Positions 1 to 9,574 of a DNA stretch of 64,000 bases are shown piece by piece. Within the stretch, counting starts at the first letter, position 1. Each line of letters opens with the position of its first letter. Position numbers and translations under genes: made by a program. The notes under the pieces were generated by a model. It made no database searches and was not told the DNA's origin. It worked only from the letters and a program-made list of their open reading frames with translations. Origin of the DNA: Actinoplanes sp. NBC_00393 (GTDB taxonomy: Bacteria > Actinomycetota > Actinomycetes > Mycobacteriales > Micromonosporaceae). The stretch spans positions 5,050,501 through 5,114,500 of the forward strand of contig NZ_CP107942.1 in the NCBI RefSeq assembly GCF_036053395.1. Reading direction: 5' to 3'.

Positions 1-392
1 GGCGAGATCTGGCCGAGAAGCGGTACCTGGACGCGAAGTGGGAGGCACGGGCGTCGGCAGCGGATGAGTCGCAGCGGCTGGTCCAGCGGGCGGCGCTGGA
101 CGCCTACCGGCGTGGGGAGCTGACCGTGGCCCAGCTCAACGGCATCTGGCAGCACACCGGTTCCGGCGCCGAGCCGCCCGTCGATCCCGAGGTGCGGGCC
201 GCTCTGCTGGAGTATCAGCAGGCGATGACCGAGTCGGCGCAGGTCAGCCGGGAAGCGCACGTCGCCGAGGTGGCCGCGGAGGTGCTGGCCGAAGAGGTTC
301 ACATCGCCGAGCAGGACGTGCTGGCCGCGCAGGAGGAGGCCCGGCCGGGCCTGGACGCCCTGCTCAGCCGCCCGGAACCCGGCAGGGCCTGA
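1..392 (+). CDS. 3' end of an unknown helical protein (partial)
   Basis: The frame reading from base 3 is open from the window edge to a TGA at 390-392, so this is the C-terminal part (about 129 codons) of a longer gene whose start lies outside. An internal GTG at 126 is only a fallback start. The visible protein is rich in Ala, Glu, Arg and Gln and has no Pro in its first 50 residues. Stretches such as VAEVAAEVLAEEVHIAEQDV look like a long amphipathic or coiled-coil helix, followed by a short Pro/Gly tail. There is no membrane segment and no catalytic motif. A perfect hairpin follows 18 bases after the stop. I do not recognise the family; a regulatory or DNA-bound helical protein is possible, but nothing in the sequence decides it. 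Confidence 0.7.
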   Translation, partial: RDLAEKRYLDAKWEARASAADESQRLVQRAALDAYRRGELTVAQLNGIWQHTGSGAEPPVDPEVRAALLEYQQAMTESAQVSREAHVAEVAAEVLAEEVHIAEQDVLAAQEEARPGLDALLSRPEPGRA

Positions 393-410
393 ACCGAGAG
401 CGGCGCTGGG

Positions 411-448
411 CCCGCCGGAGACGTGCGCCGTTGAACGTCTCCGGCGGG
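411..448. terminator. Bidirectional hairpin terminator
   Basis: A perfect 14-bp inverted repeat (cccgccggagacgt at 411-424, its complement at 435-448) with a 10-nt loop lies between the convergent ends of the left-edge gene and pruA. There is no long T-run, as is usual in high-GC actinomycetes. It can serve both genes. Confidence 0.8.
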
Positions 449-495
449 CGCGGCGGCACCGGCCGGTGAGGGCGGCCGGGCCGTTCCCGGGGGCC

Positions 496-2109
<1,614 letters not shown>

Positions 2110-2191
2110 ATCGGTTGCTCCTTGGTTCGGTTCCGGGCAGCCCGATGGCCGGGCGCGCAGGGCACACCCGGTCGGGCCGGAAGGGGGAAGG

Positions 2192-2905
2192 TCAGTCGGC
2201 GAGCGTGCCGAGATACAGCTCGATCACTTTCGGGTCGTGCATGAGTTCTTCGCCGGTTCCGGTGTGTGCGTTGCGACCCTGGTCGAGGACGTACGCGCGG
2301 TCGCAGATCTGCAGGCACCGGCGCGCATTCTGCTCCACCATGATCACCGCGACGCCGGACTTCTTGATCCGGTGGGCGTGCAGGAACACCTCGTCCTGCC
2401 GCTGCGGGGACAGCCCGGCGGACGGCTCGTCGAGCAGCAGCACCGACGGGTCCGTCATCAGCGCCCGGCCCATGGCGAGCGTCTGCCGCTGCCCTCCGGA
2501 GAGCGAGCCGGCCTTCTGCTTGAGCCGGTCCTTGAGGTCGGGGAAGAGGAAGCAGACCGCTTCGAGCCGGACCGCGAACTCCTTGGGCCGCTGGAAGATC
2601 CCGATCTCCAGGTTCTCCTTGATGGTCAGGTCGGTGAAGACGTTGTTGGTCTGCGGTACGAACCCGACGCCGCGGGCGACCAGTTTGTCGGCGCGCAGCC
2701 CGGTGACGTCGTCGCCGTCCAGCAGGATCTGCCCGCCCCGGATCTGCACCATCCCGAAGATGGCTTTGAGCAGGGTGGACTTGCCCGCGCCGTTGGGCCC
2801 GATGATGCCGACCAGTTCGCCCTTGGCGGCGGTCAGGTCGCACCCGTTGAGGATGTTGACGCCGGGCAGGTAACCGCCGACCAGCTCCTTCACTTCGACG
2901 GTCAC
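2192..2905 (-). CDS. livF: Branched-chain amino-acid ABC transporter ATPase LivF
   Basis: One of the two cytoplasmic ATPases powering a HAAT-type amino-acid importer. The 237 residues carry Walker A GPNGAGKST, Q-loop region, signature LSGGQRQ and Walker B LLLDEPSAGLSP, in the family's typical order and length. The GTG start overlaps the stop of livG by four bases (GTGA), indicating translational coupling. It follows livG, livM, livH and livK in one minus-strand operon. Substrate is not decided by sequence: branched-chain amino acids, proline, urea or short amides are all handled by this family. Confidence 0.93.
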   Translation of the reverse strand: MTVEVKELVGGYLPGVNILNGCDLTAAKGELVGIIGPNGAGKSTLLKAIFGMVQIRGGQILLDGDDVTGLRADKLVARGVGFVPQTNNVFTDLTIKENLEIGIFQRPKEFAVRLEAVCFLFPDLKDRLKQKAGSLSGGQRQTLAMGRALMTDPSVLLLDEPSAGLSPQRQDEVFLHAHRIKKSGVAVIMVEQNARRCLQICDRAYVLDQGRNAHTGTGEELMHDPKVIELYLGTLAD

Positions 2906-3711
2906 GAGTCCAGCTCCTTGATGAGTTCGCGCAGGTCGGTGTCGTGGTGGGCGCCGAGGTAGGCGTCGACGACGGCCGTCGAGCCGAGGACCTCAGCCGG
3001 CTCGCCCTCAGCGATGATCTTTCCTTCGGCCATCACCACGACCCAGTCGGCCACGAACCGGACCATGTGCATGTCGTGCTCGACGAAGAGCACGGTCATG
3101 CCCTGTTCCTTGAGGTCCTTGATGTGGTGCAACAGCGACTGGGTGAGCGCGGGGTTCACCCCGGCCATCGGCTCGTCGAGCATCACCAGCGTCGGCTCGT
3201 ACATGATCGCCCGGGCCATCTCCAGCAGCTTGCGCTGGCCGCCGGAGAGGCTGGCCGCGTAGTCCTGGGCCTTCGCGTCGAGCTTGAAGCGGGCCAGGAT
3301 CTCCATGGCCTTCTCGACGTGGGCGCGCTCAGCAGAGCGCCAGGTGAAGGGAAGGAGGGCCGCACGCAGCTTCTCCCCGGGCTGGTGCTTCGAGCCGAGC
3401 AGCATGTTCTCCAGCACGGTGAGCCGGCCGAGAACCTTGGTCAGCTGGAACGTGCGAACCATGCCGAGCCGGGCGACCCGCCACGGCGCCAGCCCACTGA
3501 CCTTGACGCCGTCGAACGTCCAGCTGCCGGTCTGCGGCTTGTCGAAACCGGTGAGCAGGTTGAAGAACGTCGTCTTGCCGGCGCCGTTGGGCCCGATCAG
3601 CGCGGTGATCTTGCCGCGCGGGATCTCCAGATGCTCGACGTCGACCGCGGTCACGCCCGCGAAGTGCCGGTGCACCTTGTCCGCCACCAGGATGGGGTTC
3701 TCACTTGGCAT
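2902..3711 (-). CDS. livG: Branched-chain amino-acid ABC transporter ATPase LivG
   Basis: Second ATPase of the importer, 269 residues. Visible motifs are Walker A GPNGAGKTT, signature LSGGQRKLLE, Walker B VMLDEPMAGVNP and the H-loop FVEHDM. The C-terminal extension of about 30 residues after the H-loop is normal for LivG. The gene overlaps livM by 11 bases at its start and livF by four at its end, so the three cistrons are tightly coupled. Confidence 0.93.
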   Translation of the reverse strand: MPSENPILVADKVHRHFAGVTAVDVEHLEIPRGKITALIGPNGAGKTTFFNLLTGFDKPQTGSWTFDGVKVSGLAPWRVARLGMVRTFQLTKVLGRLTVLENMLLGSKHQPGEKLRAALLPFTWRSAERAHVEKAMEILARFKLDAKAQDYAASLSGGQRKLLEMARAIMYEPTLVMLDEPMAGVNPALTQSLLHHIKDLKEQGMTVLFVEHDMHMVRFVADWVVVMAEGKIIAEGEPAEVLGSTAVVDAYLGAHHDTDLRELIKELDS

Positions 3712-4672
3712 CGAAGCTCAGCTCCGTCCGGTTTCCGAGGATGCCCTGCGGGCGGAACACGACCAGCAGCACCAGGGCCACGCCGACCAGCACGAAACGC
3801 AGCTGGCTGCCCTGCGTGACGTTGTCGAAGATCCCGGCGTCCACGCCGATGGTGACCAGCTCATCGGTGAACCGCATGACCACCCAGAAGATCATCGAGC
3901 CGAGCACCGGGCCGAAGACCGTGGCGGCGCCGCCGAGGATCAGCATCGTGTACATGTTGAACGTCATCCGGGTGCTGAAGTCGAACGGCTGCACCGACGT
4001 CGGCTGCACGTAGAGGATGCCGGCCAGCGCGCCGATCACCCCGCCGATGACCAGGGCCTGCAGCTTGTACTGGTTGACGTTCTTGCCGAGGCTGAGCATG
4101 GCGTGCTCGTCCTCGCGGATGCCCTTGAGCACCCGGCCCCACGGGCTGTGCACCAGCAGATAGATGGCGCCGGCGACGAGCAGGACCACCAGCCAGTCGA
4201 TCGTGGCGATCCACAGGTCGTTACTGGTGAAGGTCCAGGGACCGATTTTGACAACCCCGCTGGGGTACGGGTTGGAGCTCTTCAGCCAGTCCGAGTACTC
4301 GTTGTAGAGGCCGTTGGCCCCGCCGGTCCACTTGGCGAAGGCGCTGGAGTTCAGCGCGAACCGGATGATCTCGGCCGCCGCGATGGTGACGATCGCCAGG
4401 TAGTCGGCCCGCAGCCGCAGGGTCGGGATGCCGAGCAGTAACGCGTACAGGGCCGCGAGCAGCAGGGTCACGGCGATCGCGAGCGGCGCGGAGAACCCGA
4501 AGGTCATCACCGAGATCGCGAAGCCGTACGCGCCGATCGCCACGAACCCGGCCTGACCGAAGTTGAGCAGCCCGGTGAATCCGAAGTGCACATTCAGGCC
4601 GATGGCCGCCAGGGCGTACGCCGCGGTGGTGGGTGTGATGATCTCGCGGAGCGAGTTCCAGAGGATGTCCAT
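3701..4672 (-). CDS. livM: Branched-chain amino-acid ABC transporter permease LivM
   Basis: Inner-membrane permease subunit, 323 residues, with about eight to ten hydrophobic helices. It carries the LivM signature around GLTGLLNFGQAGFVAIGAYG-type residues near 30-50 (here FTGLLNFGQAGFVAIGAYGF) and the cytoplasmic coupling segment GRVLKGIREDEHAMLSLGKN. The ATG lies five bases after the livH stop. It pairs with LivH to form the translocation channel. Confidence 0.92.
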   Translation of the reverse strand: MDILWNSLREIITPTTAAYALAAIGLNVHFGFTGLLNFGQAGFVAIGAYGFAISVMTFGFSAPLAIAVTLLLAALYALLLGIPTLRLRADYLAIVTIAAAEIIRFALNSSAFAKWTGGANGLYNEYSDWLKSSNPYPSGVVKIGPWTFTSNDLWIATIDWLVVLLVAGAIYLLVHSPWGRVLKGIREDEHAMLSLGKNVNQYKLQALVIGGVIGALAGILYVQPTSVQPFDFSTRMTFNMYTMLILGGAATVFGPVLGSMIFWVVMRFTDELVTIGVDAGIFDNVTQGSQLRFVLVGVALVLLVVFRPQGILGNRTELSFDAK

Positions 4673-4677
4673 GTCCC

Positions 4678-5997
4678 TTAACCGATCCGCTCACGGCGAC
4701 CGAAGATGCCCTGCGGCCGCACCAGCAGGACGATGACCAGGACGGCCAGACCACCGACGTACTTCATGTCGGCCGGGATCCAGAGCACCAGGATCTCGGT
4801 GCAGACACCGACGACGATCGAGCCGACCAGGGTGCCGAACGCGGTGCCGAGACCGCCCAGGATGACCCCGGCGAACATCAGCAGCAGCAGGTTGAAGCCC
4901 ATGTCGAAGGAGACCTGGTTGAAGACGCCGAGCAGGACGCCGGAGAGCGCGGCCAGGGCGCCGGATAGCGTCCAGACGATCCGGGTGATCCGGTCGACGT
5001 CGACGCCGCTGGTGGCGGCGAGCGCGGTGTTGTTCGAGATGGCGCGGGTGGCCTTGCCGATCCGGCCGTACTTGAGCCAGACACCGATGGCGACCAGGAC
5101 CACGATGCTGATGCCCATGCTGGCGTAGCTGGTGGCCGGCAGCACGACGGGTCCGATGGTGACGGTGCCCCAGCTCTCGGTCGTCATGCCGCGGGCCGCG
5201 TTGCCGAAGAAGAACTGGAAGAGGCTGCGGATCGCCATGCTGATACCGATGCTGGCGATCATCAGGGTGACCAGCGAGACGCCCTTGCGGCGCAGCGGGC
5301 GCCACAGCGTGACGTCCTGGGCATAGCCGAACGCGGCGCCCAGCACAGTGGCGACGGCCGCGGCAGCCAGCAGCGGCAGCCCGGCGAGGTGCGCGAAGAC
5401 GAAGCCCATCAGCCCGCCGAAGGTGACGCTCTCGCCGTGCGCGAAGTTGGTGAACCGGGAGGTGCCGAAGACCAGCGACAGACCGATCGCGGCGATCGCG
5501 ATGAGCAGGCCCAGGTTGAAGCCGGAGACCGCACGCTGGGCGAACCGGTCGGCGAAGCTCGCGACCTGCTGGGTGCTCTCGGTGGTGGAGACCACGACGT
5601 TCAGCACCGGCAGCGTGGTCGGTGAGTCGACCAGCTCCTTCTCGACCTCGTAGAAGTCGCCGGCGAAGTGGCCGGTCGCCGCCTTGGTGTCGATCGCGAT
5701 CGTGTACTCGCCCGGGCCGGGAACGGGGATGACTTCCCAGCGGCCCTTCTCGTCGGTGGTGTCGGTGCCGACGACTGTGTCGCCGTCGCGGACCTCCACG
5801 GCGGCGCCGCTGACCGGCTTCTTCTCGCCGTCACGCAGCAGGCCCCGGAAGCCCCACTCGTCCGCTTGCTTCTCAGCCAGGGGGGCCGCGGCCGCCGGAC
5901 CGGCGGTGACGGCGAGGCCCGGTGCGAACAAGGCGCACGCGAGGGCCAGGACCGCCAGCAGCCGCACCCAGGGCCGGGTGGCTTTGGTGCGAATCAC
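4678..5997 (-). CDS. livH: LivH permease with N-terminal secreted Ig-like domain
   Basis: The C-terminal half (from about residue 155 of 439) is an ordinary LivH permease: FTNFAHGESVTFGG, the RAISNNTALAATSGVD coupling loop and VILGGLGTAFG. The first 150 residues are unusual. A signal-peptide-like hydrophobic stretch ends in AAAAPLA near 35-41, and a beta-rich domain follows at about 48-137 (GLLRDGEKKPVSGAAVEV, TTDEKGRWEVIPVPGPGEYTI), resembling the carboxypeptidase-regulatory or transthyretin-like Ig folds. I chose GTG at 5997 because AAGGA lies eight bases upstream and the signal peptide begins there; the frame stays open far upstream inside livK, but that part is its shadow. The extra domain would sit on the outer face, perhaps docking the binding protein (inference). 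Confidence 0.9.
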   Translation of the reverse strand: MIRTKATRPWVRLLAVLALACALFAPGLAVTAGPAAAAPLAEKQADEWGFRGLLRDGEKKPVSGAAVEVRDGDTVVGTDTTDEKGRWEVIPVPGPGEYTIAIDTKAATGHFAGDFYEVEKELVDSPTTLPVLNVVVSTTESTQQVASFADRFAQRAVSGFNLGLLIAIAAIGLSLVFGTSRFTNFAHGESVTFGGLMGFVFAHLAGLPLLAAAAVATVLGAAFGYAQDVTLWRPLRRKGVSLVTLMIASIGISMAIRSLFQFFFGNAARGMTTESWGTVTIGPVVLPATSYASMGISIVVLVAIGVWLKYGRIGKATRAISNNTALAATSGVDVDRITRIVWTLSGALAALSGVLLGVFNQVSFDMGFNLLLLMFAGVILGGLGTAFGTLVGSIVVGVCTEILVLWIPADMKYVGGLAVLVIVLLVRPQGIFGRRERIG

Positions 5998-6019
5998 TGG
6001 TTTTTCCTTGTCGGTAGCG

Positions 6020-6049
6020 GGTGGCCCCGGCAACGTCGCCGGGGCCACC
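6020..6049 (-). terminator. Hairpin between livK and livH
   Basis: A perfect 12-bp stem (ggtggccccggc at 6020-6031 with 6038-6049, 6-nt loop) lies just after the livK stop and 23 bases before the livH start. An intercistronic hairpin here would reduce readthrough and protect the livK transcript, giving the excess of binding protein normally seen for ABC importers. Confidence 0.7.
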
Positions 6050-6059
6050 GATGAGCTGG

Positions 6060-7277
6060 TTACTTCGCGACCGCGTACGTGCCGTCGGTGCCGTAGACGT
6101 AGAGCTGGTACTCCGTCTCGGTGACGTCGTTGTTGTCGGCGAACTTCAGCCCACCGCTGAGACCGTCGTAGTCGATGGCCTTGCCCTGGCCGAGCAGGTC
6201 GGCGCACTCCTTGAAGGTCTTGCACTTCGTGGCGCCGGCTGCGCCTCCCGAGACCTCGGCCAGCTTGGCCGCGATCGCCTTGCCGTCCGGGGACTTCGCC
6301 GCCGCGGCGGCGAGCGCGGAGACAACCACGGCGTCGTACGTGGAACCCGCGTACGCGAACGACTTGAGGTTGGCGTTCTTCGCGAGCAGCTTCTTCTCGA
6401 ACTCGGCCTCGACCGCCGGGTCCGGGCCGGCCAGGAAGCCGCGCAGGCCCTTGAGCAGCTCCGGCTTGATCGTGTACTTGCCCAGCGTCGAGTTGGACAG
6501 ATAGAGGTTCTTGTCGGTGAACTTGTGCGTGCCGACCAGCGACTCGATCATGCTGCCCGAGTACGAGGCGTAGGAGAGCAGGACGATCGACTCCGGCTTG
6601 GCGGCCACGACCGCGTCGATCTGCGCGCTGTAGTCGGTGTCGGTGGTGTTGAACTGCTGCTGCGCCACGACCTCGACGCCGGCCGCCTCGAAGGACTGCA
6701 CCATCGACTCCTGGAACGCCTGACCCCACGCGTCGTTCTGCGCGATGATCGCGGCCGAGGCGTGCCCGTCCTGGACGACCAGGTCGGCGAGCTTGGCGGC
6801 CTCGAGGGCGTCGGTCGGCGCGGTCCGGAAGTACAGCGGGTTGATGCCGGTCAGGCTCGACGAGGTGTTCGAGCCGGAGACCTGCACCGCGCCGGACTCG
6901 GTGATCTTGCCGACGATGGCGCCGCTCATGCCCGAGCCGTACGCGCCGATCACGACGTTGGAACCCCAGGTGACCAGGCTGTCCACGGCCTGGCTGGCGG
7001 TGTCGTTGTTGTCGGTCGAGTCGACCTGCTTGGCCTCGACCTTGCTGCCGAGGACCCCGCCGGCCGCGTTGATGTCCTCGATCGCCACGTCCACCGCGCT
7101 GACCAGGGCCTCACCGGCGCCGGCGTAGGCGGTGTGCGGCAGGATCGCGCCGATCTTCAGCGGGCCGCCGGAGGGCGCCGCCGAATCCGTGGTCTCCGGG
7201 GTGTCGCTGCTGGATGAGCATGCCGCCAGGGAGAGCGCGAGCGCGCCCGCTATGAGTGCACGACTGATCGCCGTCAT
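6060..7277 (-). CDS. livK: Amino-acid ABC transporter substrate-binding lipoprotein LivK
   Basis: A 405-residue lipoprotein with signal peptide and lipobox LAACSSSSD, cleaved before Cys20. The mature part is a periplasmic-binding-protein type I fold: LKIGAILPHTAYAGAGEAL, the VDVAIEDINAAGG helix, the GAYGSGMSGAIV ligand loop and YAGSTYDAVVV near the C-terminus. It captures the substrate outside the membrane and delivers it to LivHM. It is the first gene of the operon and lies 143 bases downstream of the GntR gene; that gap holds a nested palindrome likely to control the operon. Family members bind Leu/Ile/Val but also other amino acids or amides, so the ligand is open. Confidence 0.92.
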   Translation of the reverse strand: MTAISRALIAGALALSLAACSSSSDTPETTDSAAPSGGPLKIGAILPHTAYAGAGEALVSAVDVAIEDINAAGGVLGSKVEAKQVDSTDNNDTASQAVDSLVTWGSNVVIGAYGSGMSGAIVGKITESGAVQVSGSNTSSSLTGINPLYFRTAPTDALEAAKLADLVVQDGHASAAIIAQNDAWGQAFQESMVQSFEAAGVEVVAQQQFNTTDTDYSAQIDAVVAAKPESIVLLSYASYSGSMIESLVGTHKFTDKNLYLSNSTLGKYTIKPELLKGLRGFLAGPDPAVEAEFEKKLLAKNANLKSFAYAGSTYDAVVVSALAAAAAKSPDGKAIAAKLAEVSGGAAGATKCKTFKECADLLGQGKAIDYDGLSGGLKFADNNDVTETEYQLYVYGTDGTYAVAK

Positions 7278-7359
7278 GGTGCCACTTCCTTATCGCCGGG
7301 AGGTACTCCGCCATGCACGGCGGAGCGGATGCCGATCGGTGTACCGAAGTCTCGCCGAT

Positions 7360-7395
7360 CTTGTATGCGTGTTTGTATACAGAGACGATTACAAG
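7360..7395. promoter_or_regulatory. 36-bp nested palindrome, probable GntR operator
   Basis: The inner perfect palindrome TGTATACA (7374-7381) and outer arms CTTGTA (7360-7365) / TACAAG (7390-7395) share exactly the same centre. TTGTATACAA-like sites are typical for FadR-subfamily GntR regulators, and a gene for one lies immediately upstream. The position, 83-118 bases before livK, fits control of the liv operon. Confidence 0.65.
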
Positions 7396-7420
7396 AAAGT
7401 AACGAACGGCGGGGCGAGCG

Positions 7421-8095
7421 TCAGACGGCCTGGATCAGGATCGACTGGGTGCGGCCGATGTGGGCGCGGACCAGCGCTTCGACGGCCGCGCCGTCCCGTG
7501 CGCGCAGGGCGTCGATCATCTGCCGGTGTTCGGCGTTGACCTCGGCGGCGTCCTTGGCCGACATCAGCCAGGTGGCGCTCAGCGACCAGTGGCTGATGTT
7601 GGTGCGCTGGGCGAACTGGATCAGCAGCGGATTGCCGCAGGCCGCGGTGATCAGGCCGTGGAACTGCCGGTTCAGCCGGTTCAGGTCCTTGACGGTGGCG
7701 CCGGGACGGTCGATGGCGTCGGCGATGCCGGCCAGCTGGTCCAGGTCGGCGGCGGTGATGTGGTCGGCTGCCAGGCGCGCGGCGGCGCTCTCGACCGCGG
7801 CACGGGCCTCGACGATGCGCAGGGCCTCCTCCGGCGAGTGGTCCCGGACCACCCAACCACGGACCCGCGCGACCAGGCCCTCCTGGGCCAGGCGGAGCAG
7901 GGCTTCGCGTACGGGTGTGCGGCTCACTTCGAGCTGGGCGGCGAGGTCCTCTTCGACGAGGCGGCGGTTGGGCGCGATGTCGCCGTCCAGGATCGCGTCG
8001 CGCAGCTGCTGGTACGCCTTGTCCGCGGCGAACTGGACCCCGTCCACGGCGGCGGGCTGCAAGCTCTTGGGGAGTACCACGGCGCGGTCCTTCAC
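7421..8095 (-). CDS. GntR-family regulator, FadR/FCD subfamily
   Basis: A 224-residue transcription factor. The winged HTH lies at about residues 25-90 (AYQQLRDAILDGDIAPNRRLVEEDLAAQLEVSRTPVREALLRL, given here in parts: LVEEDLAAQLEVSRTPVREA). It is followed by an all-helical FCD ligand domain with the RLNRQFHGLI and AEHRQMIDAL segments, whose Asp/His residues usually bind a metal and a carboxylate ligand. It is transcribed in the same direction as livK and lies directly upstream. FCD regulators often sense an intermediate of the pathway they control, so an amino or organic acid handled by the liv-pruA operon is the likely effector (inference). Confidence 0.88.
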   Translation of the reverse strand: MKDRAVVLPKSLQPAAVDGVQFAADKAYQQLRDAILDGDIAPNRRLVEEDLAAQLEVSRTPVREALLRLAQEGLVARVRGWVVRDHSPEEALRIVEARAAVESAAARLAADHITAADLDQLAGIADAIDRPGATVKDLNRLNRQFHGLITAACGNPLLIQFAQRTNISHWSLSATWLMSAKDAAEVNAEHRQMIDALRARDGAAVEALVRAHIGRTQSILIQAV

Positions 8096-8173
8096 GTGTC
8101 ACGGTGCGGCGATGTGCACCGAAGTGTAGGTGGCCCGCCCCGAATTCCGATCATGCGATCGCGGGTGGACGCG

Positions 8174-8208
8174 CGACGGCCCGGCCGGGTGAGCCGGCCG
8201 GGCCGTCG
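8174..8208 (-). terminator. Strong hairpin terminator
   Basis: A perfect 15-bp stem (cgacggcccggccgg at 8174-8188 with 8194-8208) closes a 5-nt loop, 13 bases beyond the stop of the repeat-protein gene. It separates that gene from the GntR gene upstream region. Confidence 0.85.
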
Positions 8209-8221
8209 TTCGTGAGCGGGA

Positions 8222-9421
8222 TCAGTCGTTCAGCGAGCAGGGGGCGAGGCCTTCGGCGTTGAGGTTCGGCTTGGCCGCGGCCCGGCCGATCGCCGTCTCC
8301 ATCCGGTTGATCGCCGCGAACCGCTTGTCCTCCAGCGGGCCGAGGATCGCGTTCTGGATGAAGTTCGGGCCGCCCTGGCCGACGGTGTTGCGGATCCGGT
8401 TGTTCGCCTCCTGGATCTGCGTGTTCAGCAGGGCGAGGTTGCGGTCGATCTCGGCCTGCGCGGAGGCCGGGATCGCCACGGCGATGGTGACCGCCGGGCA
8501 GTTCACGGTCGGCAGGTTCGCCGCGACGTCGTCGGGGTCAGCCGTGGCGACGCCGGTCGGCTCGGGGGCCGCGTTGCCGCCGCCGTTCTGGTTGAGCGAG
8601 CAGGGGGCGAGGCCTTCGGCGTTGAGGTCCGGCTTGGCCGCGGCCCGGCCGATCGCCGTCTCCATCCGGTTGATCGTGGCGAACCGCTTGTCCTCCAGCG
8701 GCCCGAGGATCGCGTTCTGGATGAAGTTGGCGCCGCCCTGGCCGACGGTGTTGCGGATCCGGTTGTTCGCCTCCTGGATCTGCGTGTTCAGCAGGGCGAG
8801 GTTGCGCTCGATCTCGGCCTGCGCGGAGGCCGGCACGGCCGGGAGCTTGTCGGCGACGGTCGGGCAGTTGACGGTCGGAAGAGCGTCACCACCGGCGTTG
8901 TCGCCACCGCCCGCATTGCCGCCACCGTTGTTACCCCCGCCGTTGTTCGCGGGCACCTCGGTCGGTTCCGGCGCCGCGTTGCCGCCGCCGCCCTCGTTCA
9001 GGGTGCAGGGGGCGAGGCCTTCGGCGTTGAGGTCGGGCTTCGCGGCGGCCCGGCCGATCGCCGTCTCCATCCGGTTGATCGCCGCGAACCGCTTGTCCTC
9101 GAGCGGGCCGAGGATCGCGTTCTGGATGAAGTTCGGGCCGCCCTGGCCGACCGAACTGGCGATCCGGTTGTTGGCCTCCTGGATCTGCGTGTTCAGCTGG
9201 GCCAGGTTCCGCTGGATCTCGGCTGCCGCGGACGCCGGCACGACCGGGAGCTTGTCCGCCACGGTCGGGCAGTTCACGGTGGGTACCGTGTCGTCGGCGG
9301 CAGCCGCCACGCCCAGTCCCACACCGACCAGGGCCACCGCGACACCTGCCACGCCGGCCACCCGCCAGCGCCGCATGTTCGATCCCCCCGCGTTGTTCCG
9401 GTAGCTCCGGTACCGCTTCAT
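8222..9421 (-). CDS. Secreted protein with three tandem ~115-residue repeats
   Basis: I do not recognise this family. From the ATG at 9421 (AAAGG eight bases upstream) the 399-residue product starts with a basic region and a hydrophobic signal segment VAGVAGVAVALVGVGLGVAAAA. Three very similar repeats follow, each opening with PTVNCP and closing with LNAEGLAPC. Each repeat contains helices with EIxRNLAxLNTQIQEANNRI, GQGGxNFIQNAILGPLEDKR and INRMETAIGRAAAKP. The two Cys per repeat probably form a disulfide. Linkers are Asn/Gly- and Pro/Thr-rich (about residues 150-180 and 285-305). No enzyme motif is visible. Near-identity of the repeats points to recent internal duplication. It sits alone between two terminators; a cell-surface or extracellular binding role is only a guess. 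Confidence 0.85.
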   Translation of the reverse strand: MKRYRSYRNNAGGSNMRRWRVAGVAGVAVALVGVGLGVAAAADDTVPTVNCPTVADKLPVVPASAAAEIQRNLAQLNTQIQEANNRIASSVGQGGPNFIQNAILGPLEDKRFAAINRMETAIGRAAAKPDLNAEGLAPCTLNEGGGGNAAPEPTEVPANNGGGNNGGGNAGGGDNAGGDALPTVNCPTVADKLPAVPASAQAEIERNLALLNTQIQEANNRIRNTVGQGGANFIQNAILGPLEDKRFATINRMETAIGRAAAKPDLNAEGLAPCSLNQNGGGNAAPEPTGVATADPDDVAANLPTVNCPAVTIAVAIPASAQAEIDRNLALLNTQIQEANNRIRNTVGQGGPNFIQNAILGPLEDKRFAAINRMETAIGRAAAKPNLNAEGLAPCSLND

Positions 9422-9574
9422 CTGCGTGCCTTTCGTTCGGACCGCGTTCTCCACCGGTCCGTACGGGAACGCTCCCAGGGCGGATCGAAATAAAGCCAAA
9501 CTTAAGATTCGAAGGGCTGTCCTCTTAAGAAACCTGACCGTTCCGGATCAGGCCCGATTCGGTGTAAGCGCAGC
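9422..9574. promoter_or_regulatory. AT-richer intergenic region upstream of the repeat protein
   Basis: The gap between the kinase stop and the repeat-protein start holds a locally AT-rich patch (about 9486-9545) with two CTTAAG palindromes at 9501-9506 and 9534-9539, the second extended to TCTTAAGA. It is the only place for a promoter of the repeat-protein gene. I could not fix -35/-10 boxes with confidence. Confidence 0.35.

Noticed and set aside
4678..6729. A 683-codon frame as one very long LivH protein
   Set aside because: The first part lies inside livK in another frame and has shadow composition; the ribosome site and signal peptide set the start at 5997.
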